Below the pieces are notes generated by a model. That model did no database searches and had not been told where the DNA came from. It saw nothing but the letters and a program-made list of their open reading frames with translations. Positions 1 to 9,371 of a stretch of 64,000 nucleotides of DNA are shown here, piece by piece (position 1 is the first letter of the stretch; each line of letters starts with the position of its first letter). Both the position numbers and the translations under genes were made by a program. The DNA is from Reticulascus tulasneorum (lineage: Eukaryota; Ascomycota; Sordariomycetes; Glomerellales; Reticulascaceae): assembly GCA_001557505.1 (NCBI GenBank), contig LSAX01000006.1:1798001-1862000 (forward strand), written 5' to 3'.

Positions 1-112
1 TCTCAATGACATGAGATGTGAATGTGGGGTCGAATCTCTCCGACGCCTTCGGCTTTGAGGCGCCGTTCGTGCCATTTGTCCCGTGGGTGCCGTTGGTGCC
101 GTTGGTCGCCAT
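1..112 (-). CDS. Probable intradiol ring-cleavage dioxygenase, 5' end only (gene runs off the window)
   Basis: Only the first 37 codons are present; the ATG is at 112-110 and the rest lies beyond position 1. The visible N-terminus is a run of Asn-Gly-Thr repeats (MATNGTNGTHGTNG...) followed by ASERFDPTFTSHVIE. From memory of the family, an RFDPxFTxxVI segment after a low-complexity leader is typical of fungal catechol/hydroxyquinol 1,2-dioxygenase-like intradiol enzymes, which cleave catecholic rings using non-haem Fe(III). The catalytic Tyr and His ligands are out of view, so the identification rests on about 15 residues. The divergent neighbour is a carboxy-muconate cyclase, which processes the product of protocatechuate intradiol cleavage; this context supports the call. 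Any other protein with a similar short N-terminus remains possible. Confidence 0.45.
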   Translation of the reverse strand, partial: MATNGTNGTHGTNGTNGASKPKASERFDPTFTSHVIE

Positions 113-1386
113 GTTTGGTGTCTTCCAGGATTCGTCGTACTTGAGGGGGTGAGAGGAGATTCGGGCACAGTGAGGATGAGGCTTCGATTTGAAGTCGGGC
201 GATAGCTCTCAAGTAAGAATACAATCACGGGAAATCAGGCTTCTGAGCAAAGAGGCAGAAGATGCTCTATAGAGGAATGAGAGATGGGGAGGAATAGATT
301 GATGAACATGACGAAAGTTTGGAGGTGAGCTCCGCATGCTAAATATATATACCGGAAGAACGATCACCACTTGGTGGGCTTGAAGATTTCTGATTGCAAT
401 ACTGAGTCGGGCATTGGCTGCGATGAGTGCCGTTCGTCAGGAAGATGGTGGTGTCATACCCCGCAAACTGATATCCATGTCGGATTGACGACACGGCTAA
501 CGTGTTAGTATGCACGTAGTGTAGAGTAGCTCCATCTTTTAGTTTGCGAGGGACATGTGCAAGCCCACCCGCCTTCCTCCCCTCCCCCCTTTCCCCGATC
601 CCCCAGACTTGGGGAAGAGAAGCAAAAGCTGGGAAAGCAACAGATGGGATGCGGGATGCGCTGCTGCGAAGGGGAGTCCCGCAGCTCCTGGTTAACGTTC
701 TCACCCATTGTCTCACTGACTGACTAGCTGACTTGGTGACGATAGCGTGAGCTTGAGACAGACATTCAGCCGGATGCAGCGATAGTATTGGGGATAGAGG
801 TAGTTGTTCCAATAAAGTCAAGTACATTTTGTCTACCTGTATCCCGTGTGTGGTCGGCGATGCACGACAAACCGAACTTTGACGCGTCTGCTGCAGCTGT
901 TCCCCAATCCGCACGGCAGGACATGGGTTCGGAGACTCGGCAGTCGAGCAAGGCCAGTATCCGACATGGCTTTTTTGACTTCGTACGTCGTGCATTGGAT
1001 CCATTGGATCCATGAACCACCCGTGCCTTTGTCCCATGTGGTAACTTGGTTCAGAACAAGCAGAGAAGGATCGGATACGGCCGATCGGAAGTGAGCCCCC
1101 CTTCGTCCCCAGGACTCATCATACGAGCCTCAATTCCATCTCGAGCCTCTCAAAGAGGGCAGAGGAGACCAGGCCCGACTAGTGTAGAGCTCCCAAGCCG
1201 TGAGATCATAATTCCTGAAATATGGAGATTCGCGGGGTGAGGATAGCATCGGGGAAGAGCCTTTTGCCGGATGGGGGGGCTTCAAAATCAGGCACAGGTC
1301 ACATGTAGTCAGCAGGCTTAGCCCCGAGCCGCAGCCGAATCTTCAGTGGCCCTTATTACCTTGTAGGTACCTTACCTACCATAGTG

Positions 1387-1396
1387 TACCTAGGTA
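1387..1396. repeat. Palindromic decamer TACCTAGGTA, copy 1
   Basis: Perfect 10-bp palindrome in the divergent promoter region. It recurs identically at 27661-27670 and 58933-58942, always outside coding sequence. The function is unknown. Confidence 0.5.
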
Positions 1397-1878
1397 GAGA
1401 CGACAGTTCTGTACTTGCACTAACTTCCCCCTAACTCGGCACTGTTGGCGTTCGCATGGTTGTCATGGACATCGGCAGGTAAGGAGATAATTAGCGCTCG
1501 GTTTAGGGACGACGAGAAGTACATTTCCATCAGGCAGCGGCAGACAAGAGTACAGCAACCATGGAGCTCTGAATTACCGCCACATCTCCCGATGCCAACC
1601 CGCTAGTATTTTACGACCCCACCACACCCCCATCCCAGACAATGGGGAAATGAGAAGCGATGGAGGGGCAATTCCTCCAAATCTATCTTCCTGATCATAC
1701 GCTAGTTGGATCATGTATCGCGGCTTTGAGCGCGAATTGACAAAGTCAATTGCTCAGGAAAGGCGGAGCGGTTTCGGACTACGTGCTGGTAAACAAGAAG
1801 AGCTTGAAGCTAGGAATCCATGAATCCCGACTTTACCCCCTCTGCGTGTATCTTGGATCGACTCTCTTCAGTCGCATG

Positions 1879-1894
1879 CCCCCCCCCCCCCCCC
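1879..1894 (+). repeat. C16 homopolymer tract
   Basis: Sixteen consecutive cytosines followed by a (TCCATCATCATCC) pyrimidine-rich stretch, about 90 bp upstream of the muconate cyclase ATG. It may be part of a promoter pyrimidine tract. The exact length is likely to be unreliable in any assembly. Confidence 0.7.
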
Positions 1895-1984
1895 TCCATC
1901 ATCATCCCTCTCCCGTCCAGTACTGCCGAAACCCCTAAACGTCATAAGCCAAAAAGATAGAACCGTCCGAGCCCCAGCCTCGCC

Positions 1985-3304
1985 ATGCCCCTCCATCACC
2001 TCATGATCGGGACCTGGACCCCTCCAGGCGCGATCTTCACCGTCGCCTTCGACGATGAGAAGTTGGAATTGAGTCTCGTGAAGCGGACGGAGATCCCCAA
2101 GGACGAGCCGATATCATGGATGACTTTCGATGTAAACAACCCGCACCCTGAGTTTGTTGTAGTGCCTTGAGCAGAATGCGCCCGTGGCGTGGATAGTACT
2201 TGTGGCTGACATAGGCGTGATGACCGCAGCACTCTAAGAAGAACATATACGGCGCGGCGATGAAGAAATGGGCTAGCTACGCCGTCAAGAGCCCGGCTGA
2301 GATCGTTCACGAGACGTCACATCCCATGAACCACGTCCGTACGTTTCTCAATCTTGCCCTGCATCTTCCTCCATCCTCCTCTATCCTCCTCCTCCCTCCT
2401 CCTCCACCCCATCTTGAAATCTCAACTTACAACTTACAACTCACAACTCACACACCTCGCAGCCGAAGCCTCCTCCCCGACGACTAATACCCGCGCCATT
2501 TTTCTCCTTGCCGCTCAGAAACCCCCCTACGCCGTGTACTGCAACCCCTTCTACTCGCACGCCTCCCATGGGAACATCTTCTCCGTCTCGGGCTCGGGCG
2601 CCCTGCAAACCAACACTCAGAACTACGAGTACCAAGCCAACACGGGCATCCACGGCATGGTCTTCGACCCAACGGAGACGTACCTCTACTCCGCCGACCT
2701 GAAAGCCAACAAGCTCTGGGTCCACCGCAAGGACCCGGCCTCTCCCGCCTCGGGCGACGTCGTCCTCGTCGGCTCCGTCGACGCCCCTGACCCGCGCGAC
2801 CATCCGCGCTGGGTGGCCATGCACCCGACCGGGAAGTACCTCTACGCGCTGATGGAGGCGGGGAACAGGCTGTGCGAATACGTGATAGATCCAGCGACGC
2901 ACTTGCCGGTCTACACTCACCGGTCCTTCCCCCTGATCCCTCCCGGCATTCCAGACCGCTGGACCATGTATCGCGCCGACGTCTGCACGCTCTCGCACAG
3001 CGGGAACTACCTCTTTGCGACGAGCCGTGCAAACAGCTTCAATCTGACGGGGTACATCGCCGCCTTCAAGCTGTCGGAGAGCGGGAGCATCGAGCGCCAG
3101 ATCTGTTTGAATCCGACGCCGACGAGCGGGGGCCATAGCAATGCTGTTTCGCCCTGCGATTGGAGCGATGAGTGGCTTGCCATCACGGACGACCAGGATG
3201 GCTGGATCGAGATCTACCGGTGGCAAGATGAGTTCCTCGCACGGGTGGCGAGGCTCAGAATCCCTGAACCGGGTTTTGGCATGAATGCCATCTGGTATGA
3301 TTAG
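1985..3304 (+). CDS. 3-carboxy-cis,cis-muconate cyclase (carboxy-muconate lactonizing enzyme)
   Basis: Three exons: 1985-2131, 2230-2338 and 2463-3304, giving 365 residues, within a residue of the Neurospora enzyme. The product cyclises 3-carboxy-cis,cis-muconate to 3-carboxymuconolactone in the protocatechuate branch of the beta-ketoadipate pathway. It belongs to the cytosolic lactonase seven-bladed beta-propeller family. Conserved stretches include MPLHHLMIGTWTPPGAIFTV at the start, DEPISWMTFDHS across intron 1, NIYGAAMKKW, HGMVFDPTETYLYSADL, DHPRWVAMHPTGKYLYALME, GGHSNAVSPC and the C-terminal EPGFGMNAIWYD. Joining Asp49 to CAC at 2230 rebuilds the family's FDH(S/E)xKNIYG motif. Intron 2 (2339-2462) is unusually pyrimidine-rich, with CTCCTC and ACTTACA repeats. 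The segment after GIPDR is a few residues shorter than in Neurospora. The divergent dioxygenase supports a role in aromatic catabolism, with expression probably induced by phenolic acids (inference). Confidence 0.93.
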
Positions 3305-3564
3305 CAGCAGCACGTTGCTGTATGTTGACTGAGTGTAGACTCGGGGAGTACTTAAAACATGGGGGGTTGAATATTGCAACATCTAGACGCATCGATCAGA
3401 GCCTGTTATCGACTTGAAAACCAACACGCTGTATTATTTTAATATTTGGAGACATATGCACCGCCCAAAGCTGCCATGCCCACAATACGGTGACCGTTCC
3501 ACACTGACTACTTGTATTTACAAACCAGATTTGTCTGGCAGCGCTCGAACCCTGCCCGGCTAGA

Positions 3565-6043
3565 CTAGAACTTGATACCCCCCTTTCTCTTCTTGCGTCG
3601 GTTCTTTTTCTTGTTCTGCCCCTGATTATTGCTGTTGCTGGCAGATGGTGCTGCAGACGAAGAGCCGGCACCATCCCCCCCTGACTGGCGTCACCATCTT
3701 CCTCGTCGTCTTCCTCCTCCTCTTCCATGTGCCGTCCGAGAGTTATGTTGGACCGGTTCCGGCTCTGCGAATATTCGGTCGGTGAAGATCCGGAACCCTT
3801 CGACTTGGTGTCGTCCGAATCTGAGCTCGCTGCTTGGATAACAATCTTTTGCACTCCTCTACCAGTCTCAACTACATTCTCGGTGATGCTACCACTGCGA
3901 GCCACTGATCTGACCTTTGGTACAACTGAGCCATCATCTTTAACGCTGTTGATGCTGCCAGCGGCTGACCCTCGTCCTGATGAGAAGGCGTTGGCCAGCT
4001 CTGTTCGCGCTGTCTTCGGGCTACCATTGCTCGGCGCTGGCGGCGGCGCCTCGTTATCCTTCACGACTTCAAAATCAACCTGAGTACCCTCGCTAGCATT
4101 TGCTAGTCTGGCCTGGGCATCGCTCAGCCGTATCCCGCCGTAGCTCCTACGCACGGCTTGAACACCGCCTTTACCAGTGAGTTTCGGTCGAAAGATCAGC
4201 GGGGAATGCTCATCGCCACCAAGTTCGACTGCAAGTGCTTCGTCGACGTGATCGCCGGATATAGATGCAGGTCGGAGAGCTAGAGGGCTGGCTATCAAGG
4301 GTAGTGCGGCAGATCCCGCAGCTGGTTTGATCTTGACCGTGGTAGATTTCGTATTTTTTGGATTCGCAGCGCGGTTGGAAGGCCCCAGGTGTTTCAGTCG
4401 CTCCTTCATGTCTCCGAGGTTGGCCTTGACAGGAACTGCTGTCGCTGTCATGCGTCCATCTGGACCTGCTGAGCTCCTACGCATCAAGAAAGTCGCAGTC
4501 TTGGGGCTGCTCGAGATTATGGCCCGATCGCTCTGTGCACTAACAGATCCAACCCGCTTGTCTCGATGCTCTTCATCATCGAGGTCGATGAGATCGCCGT
4601 TCTCCTCGCTCCAAATTTTGGTTGCCTCCGCCTCCTGCATCATGCGTCGAGCTTTCGGTGCCGGAGTGAGCCGCCGAATGGCCTTGTGAACGTCGATGTA
4701 CACGTCAGATTCATCGATAATTTCCCTATCAAACAAACCAGTAAGTATTGTATCCAAAGTTTGACAAGCAAGACTTGTACGTACTCTCCAATGAGCTCCT
4801 CAATAACGTCCTCGAGAGTCACGACACCAATGGCGCCGTGGTCTGCGCCCGGATATTCGGATACCAAGACCATGTGAGATTTGCCTTCTTGGAAGAAATT
4901 TACAATGTCCAAGCAGCTCGTCTCCGGTCGAGTCTCTGGTAGGGTTGCTAGTGGGAACTCTTTGACAAGCATGGCATCCTCGGGGTCGTAGGTGATGAGA
5001 ATCTTGACCAAAAGCATGCCTACGAAGTCGGTGGGGCGCCCTGTAGCATGGATGGGAATTCTCGAGTAGCCTTCTGAGAGAATTCTGTCCATGGTCTTTT
5101 CGTCCAGCACGGTATCCTCTGCCATGACAAAGACATCGTCCATCGGGGTCATGACGTTCGCCACCGGCTTCTCTTTCAACTCCAACACGGCGCTGATGAT
5201 GGTGACTTCATCCTCGTTGAGTCGCTCGGACACCTCACCCAGAGACTGGTGCAGAGTCACCAACTGCTTCAGCCCACTCTTCTTGTAGACAGTTCCGTGA
5301 TCTTCCCCGAGAGCCCAGTCAAGGAGCTTTGCGGTAGGCCATGCAAGAGGAGCCATCAGCCACATCAAAATGAGGACTGGCTTAGACATGAAACCGCCGA
5401 TTTGAAGGCCATATCGTACGCAGATGGACTGGGGCACGACTTCGCCGAAGATGACTAAACAAGATTCATGTTAGCAGAGTGAAACAGAATATGATGAATC
5501 TCCATCGCCACCTACCAATAAGAACGGTACTGCCAACGACCGCTGCAACACCGCCTCCGAGGCATCGATCCAATACCACGGGCAATGTTTCGTTGACAAT
5601 GACATTGGACAACAACAGCGTCACTAGCACCCAGTGCTTCCCTTTCATCAAGAGATTGTACACTCTCTTGGCATTTTTCGACTGAGGCTCGTAAGGATCG
5701 CTAGAAAGGACCTGGAGGTAGATGTTGTCCTGTCCCATCAAGCTATGTATGATTAGCCAGTCGCCAAGCCAAGAGGGGAACGGAAAAGGTCAGCGTACGC
5801 GATGGTCAATCCGGCAAATGCGCCTCCAAGGAGGACGAGGACTATCGAAGCGACGTAGAGAACTGGAAGACTCGTTCCCTCGGCTTCTGGCACATTGTCG
5901 TGATGGTCCCTCGCGCCCAATGGAGCAGCAGCAACAGATGTTATTCCCAAGGTAAGAGCTCTCGAGAGGCCAATGACGGCCGAACGTACAGTCGCGAAGC
6001 CGCCGGAGCTATTGCCGCGGCGCGTCGCCATTCTCGTCGCCAT
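3565..6043 (-). CDS. MAM3: Mam3/CNNM-family membrane protein (DUF21 plus CBS pair), probable frameshift near 3' end
   Basis: Four exons: 6043-5799, 5742-5516, 5454-4785 and 4725-3565. The N-terminus has a signal-like segment and a strong transmembrane stretch ([20 protein letters not shown]). The DUF21 (CNNM) domain follows with [35 protein letters not shown] and [19 protein letters not shown]-domain pair comes next ([11 protein letters not shown] ... EGYSRIPIH ... [24 protein letters not shown]). The family includes yeast Mam3 (vacuolar, manganese sensitivity) and animal CNNM Mg2+ transport proteins. The tail is Ser/acidic-rich. As written, the last frame leaves the expected one at a C7 run (3675-3681; G7 on the coding strand) and ends at 3396. 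One added G restores a Lys/Arg-rich end, [18 protein letters not shown], with stop at 3567-3565 (767 residues). Either a sequence error or a real truncating variant fits. Confidence 0.88.
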
Positions 6044-6765
6044 CGTAAAAAGGTCGTCCAGGTAAAGCGTGGGCGCGTTCGTGTCAGTAGTGTTCGTCGA
6101 GCAATCAAGCGGACATTTTGTGCTGCACGAAGCGAGGCGGCGGATTAATGTGTAGCGAAGAACGGACGAACGGTATGGTCGAGGAAAAAAGGCCCCTGTA
6201 CGTTTACCTCCTCAATTCAGCCAGAATCAATTGTTCAACATCTCCACTGCGAGAAGTACAGAGAAAACGAGAAATTCGCACGATGAGTAAGGATGTGATG
6301 GAAACTGGTGGATATAAAAGTGCGGAGTGGGCAAATGCAGGATGATGCTTGTTTGCTCCACCGAATGCAAGGAGCACCACGGATTTGATGACGCCTCCGG
6401 GGTTTGGTCTTGTGCAAACACACGTGCTGATTGGGCATGTTGCAAGCAGGAACGCTTCCAGGGTTCCGGGGTTACCTTAGGGTGACTGCTTTCGGACACT
6501 TCCGCGACGATGAAAAGCCCCACCATCAGAATCAGAGAGAGATGCCGTGACAGCCACCTCTGTCGAGCACGCACTACAATCAGTGCGGTTATCTCCGGGT
6601 GACGGACTTCGTCATCTCTTCAGAGTACAGACTGCGAGTTGAGTTGGCTAGGACTTGAAATCCCACTATCTTCCATATCTGCCACGCGGATGCCAAGCAG
6701 GTCGGCTGCGGCAAAAGACTGAGAATCACCAGGACCGCCGCATCATCGTCTCCACCTCGCCCATC
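6044..6765. promoter_or_regulatory. Bidirectional promoter region MAM3 / SAF4
   Basis: A 722-bp spacer between two divergent housekeeping genes. The frame of the downstream gene stays open upstream to 6655, but its conserved N-terminus begins at 6766. No other gene was recognised here. Confidence 0.5.
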
Positions 6766-7833
6766 ATGCAGGGCTTTAACATGGGACGTTATGTCCCGCC
6801 GGACCTCGAAGGCACCACCAGCGGCAATAAGCTGCATGGGAAACACGCCCTGGGCGCCCGCGCGAACAAGATCAGCCAGGGCGTCCTCACCGTGCGCTTC
6901 GAGATGCCGTACCCGATCTGGTGCCTCTCCTGCCCCAAGCCCACCATCATCGGCCAGGGCGTGCGCTTCAACGCCGAGAAGAAGAAGATCGGCAACTACT
7001 ACAGCACGCCGATATGGCAGTTCCGCATCAAGCATGTCGACTGCGGGGGTGCCATCGAGATGTGCACCGACCCGAAGAACACAGCATACGTGGTTGTTTC
7101 GGGCGCGCGGAAGCGGGACACGGGCGAGGACGATACGGAGAAGGGGAGAGAGGTGCGAGAAGGGGAATATGTGATCTTGACGGATCAGGAGAGGGAGAAG
7201 TTGCGGAGTAATGCCTTTGCGAGTCTGGAGAAGACCATCGAGGATCGCCAGCAGCTTGTGCAGGCGACGGAGCGGCTGGACGAGCTGGAAGATGCATCCT
7301 CGAGACACTGGGACGATCCGTACAAGCGGAACCAGATGCTGCGACGGACCTTTCGGGCAGGCAGGAAAGAGAGGGAAAAAGAAGGACAGGCTACGGAGGA
7401 TCTGAGGGACAAGATGAGCCTGGGCATCGAGCTCGTGCCCGCCAGGGAAGAGGATGCGAGGCGGGCGGCATTGGTGGACTTCCGGCCAGCGGACGAGGAA
7501 GGGAATGCCGACAAGGCGTTGGCCAAGCCGTTGTTTGCCCCACCCGTTAAGCGGCAGGCTAGGGAGACATCCCAAGGGAAGAAGCTGAAGGCGGATGCCT
7601 TGGCTTCCAAGCGGCGGGATACTCTTGTGTCGGAGATCGTAGGCAATACCAGGATGGCAAAGGATCCATTTCTTATGAGTGGCCGGGGATCGGAGGGGCA
7701 GGTAGTAAAGACCCCGGCTAGACTTCCTGGCATCAAGCGGAAACGAGCCGGTGGGGTCGGGCTTGCTCCAGAGAGCACGTCGGGCGAACCCACAGGTTCA
7801 TCTGTCGGGCTGGTGAACTACGATTCCGACTAG
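6766..7833 (+). CDS. SAF4: Spliceosome-associated Saf4/CCDC130 (Yju2/Cwf16 family)
   Basis: Intronless, 355 residues. The product belongs to the CCDC94/CCDC130 (Yju2) family of step-specific splicing factors that join the Prp19-containing spliceosome. The start is the ATG at 6766 because family members begin MQGFNMGRYVPPDLEG; an in-frame ATG at 6655 adds 37 non-conserved residues. The core reads LHGKHALGARA, RFEMPYPIWCLSCPKPTIIG, GVRFNAEKKKIGNYYSTPIW and AIEMCTDPKNTAYVVVSGA. A zinc site is formed by CLSC and, about 40 residues later, HVDC, where His replaces the first Cys of the second pair. The C-terminal half is charged and coiled-coil-like, with basic patches (KRQARETSQGKKLK, GIKRKRAG) typical of nuclear proteins, and ends in VNYDSD. 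It is divergently paired with the MAM3 homologue. Confidence 0.93.
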   Translation: MQGFNMGRYVPPDLEGTTSGNKLHGKHALGARANKISQGVLTVRFEMPYPIWCLSCPKPTIIGQGVRFNAEKKKIGNYYSTPIWQFRIKHVDCGGAIEMCTDPKNTAYVVVSGARKRDTGEDDTEKGREVREGEYVILTDQEREKLRSNAFASLEKTIEDRQQLVQATERLDELEDASSRHWDDPYKRNQMLRRTFRAGRKEREKEGQATEDLRDKMSLGIELVPAREEDARRAALVDFRPADEEGNADKALAKPLFAPPVKRQARETSQGKKLKADALASKRRDTLVSEIVGNTRMAKDPFLMSGRGSEGQVVKTPARLPGIKRKRAGGVGLAPESTSGEPTGSSVGLVNYDSD

Positions 7834-8313
7834 GCGTTATGATTCGTTGCATATTGGGGCGTTCAAGAGGGAGTAGCATTCAGGACCAGGCATGATAGGA
7901 AAGATACCCAGTGATTTAGGCCCCCTTACCGGTCAGGGGGGATAGAGTGTCATAGAATTCGACTACCAGCTAGTGCTCTTATTTCTCATCCCCAAAAGGA
8001 ATGTATCCCCAAAAGTGATGGATCCAACCTCCCATTGAGAAACGCTCTCGCCGTAACTTTCGCACGTCTGAACCCCTTCGCCGCCTAACCGTGAAGGCAT
8101 ACCATTTCACCAGGCCTCTGTGTAAACTCCTAGTGAAAGTCAAGCTACCCACCGAGTCCCGAGAAAACAAAACCTAAACAACCAATGCCGGCCCACTGTG
8201 GGTGAGATAATGTGGGCAAATATCTTTATGCAACTCCGGTCGATGTATAGCCTACTCCTGGCTGTGAAAATATGTACGCCTCTTTCCAAGAGAACTGCGC
8301 AATGCTGCGTTGA
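7834..8313. other. Convergent intergenic region SAF4 / UBC8
   Basis: This 480-bp spacer receives the 3' ends of two convergent genes. A short palindrome-rich C/G segment lies near 7920-7940. I see no gene in it. Confidence 0.6.
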
Positions 8314-9371
8314 CTACACATCATCCATCTGGCCGGCAGGCTCGTCGTCGTCGTCGTCTCCGAAGCTTGCCACGGACGACATATCGTCATCGTCTTCGCT
8401 CTCGGCTCCAGCTTCGTCAGCGGCATCCTTGTTGGCGTATCTATGCACATATTCTGTACCCTTGTTCAGCATGCAAGCCTCCCTGGAGCCTTGGTGTCTC
8501 CAAGTACGTACCCTTTACTTTGACATCGTAGCTCTTAGGTTCTCGAATAAGAAGTGCGGCCGCCTCGCCATTTAGAGGGTCGGTCGGGTTAGGATATCGT
8601 AGCAGTTGCGGAAGGAAAACCTCGAATATGTTGATCATATCGAACATTGGCGACCATGTCTGGTTGATAACGTCCAGGCAGACAGATCCTGACCTACAGG
8701 ACACCGTGCCGTTAGCGACCAGCACCCCCAAGGGTTCTCGTACTCCCGGCGGTTTTCTGGCAACTCACAGCTCATCGATATTCGGGTGGAATATACGGTT
8801 TACGAAGCCGATACTAGGTGACTTGTACGGGTACTGATCGGGGAGCTCGACATGGATTTTCCACACACCGCCTTCGAATGGAGCTGCACGCTGTCAGAGC
8901 CGCCTCATGCATGGTATGATTGATAGCACTGACTCTCGGCTGGTCCCTTGAATCGCACGTAGAACTCCTGCCTGTATCGCAAAGGTTAGGGCGTTGGGAG
9001 ATTCGAAGGGGTAGGGTTCCTAGCTCACACTACAGGAGGTTAGTTGTCGGGACTGTTCGGAGTAGAGGACAATAAGACGAGAAGGACTTGGAATAATTCT
9101 TACTGTTGTCATTGACCAGCGTAACTTCATAGTCGCTCATGAGCCTACAGTAGTCAGTCAACCATGTTATGGGGCGCTGGTAGTTGCAGTTTCGTACATC
9201 CTAGGATCCGTTAGCGACTCGAACCACATGCAATCACAAAAGGGAAGAGCCCGTACTTCATGACCTGTAAGCCGCATAGCCCGTCAGTACATCTACATCT
9301 ACATGAACCAAAGGGGGAAGCAGTGGAGACAAGCTTACATCAGTCTCGATTCTCCTGCGTGGGCTGCTCAT
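8314..9371 (-). CDS. UBC8: Ubiquitin-conjugating enzyme E2 Ubc8 (UBE2H type), nine exons including 8-, 3- and 1-nt microexons
   Basis: Exons on the minus strand: 9371-9339, 9264-9257 (8 nt), 9200-9198 (3 nt), 9144-9104, 9029 (1 nt), 8971-8934, 8883-8769, 8693-8512 and 8453-8314. They total 561 nt and encode 186 residues, matching the 183 of human UBE2H. The protein is a UBC-fold E2 with the HPN motif at 74-76, active-site Cys85 in [13 protein letters not shown], the [17 protein letters not shown] segment and an acidic tail ([24 protein letters not shown]). In yeast, Ubc8 works with the GID/CTLH E3 ligase in degrading gluconeogenic enzymes; the same role is inferred. The start [11 protein letters not shown] is canonical. 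The 1-nt exon T joins A (end of 9104) and G (8971) to make the Met codon of NDNMQEF; the 3-nt exon supplies parts of Lys and Met in VMKMLMSD. Every intron has GT and AG ends and a plausible branch site. Confidence 0.93.

Larger units (their letters stand above)
113..1984. other. Divergent intergenic region, dioxygenase / muconate cyclase
   Basis: This 1.9-kb spacer between two divergently transcribed genes should hold both promoters. No convincing ORF was found; the 232-codon open frame at 339-1037 (minus) lacks any family motif. It contains a 10-bp palindrome TACCTAGGTA at 1387-1396 beside further TACCTACC/TGTAGGTA copies at 1362-1380, and a 16-base cytosine run at 1879-1894 about 90 bp before the cyclase ATG. 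A near-perfect tandem of a BamHI-containing decamer lies at about 987-1009. Confidence 0.6.

Noticed and set aside
339..1037. 232-codon open frame on the minus strand between the dioxygenase and cyclase genes
   Set aside because: No domain, no hydrophobic or catalytic pattern, atypical composition, and it lies in a divergent promoter region.
2441..3382. 313-codon open frame antisense to the muconate cyclase gene
   Set aside because: It is a shadow of the strongly conserved coding strand in a GC-rich exon, with low-complexity Arg/Val-rich content.
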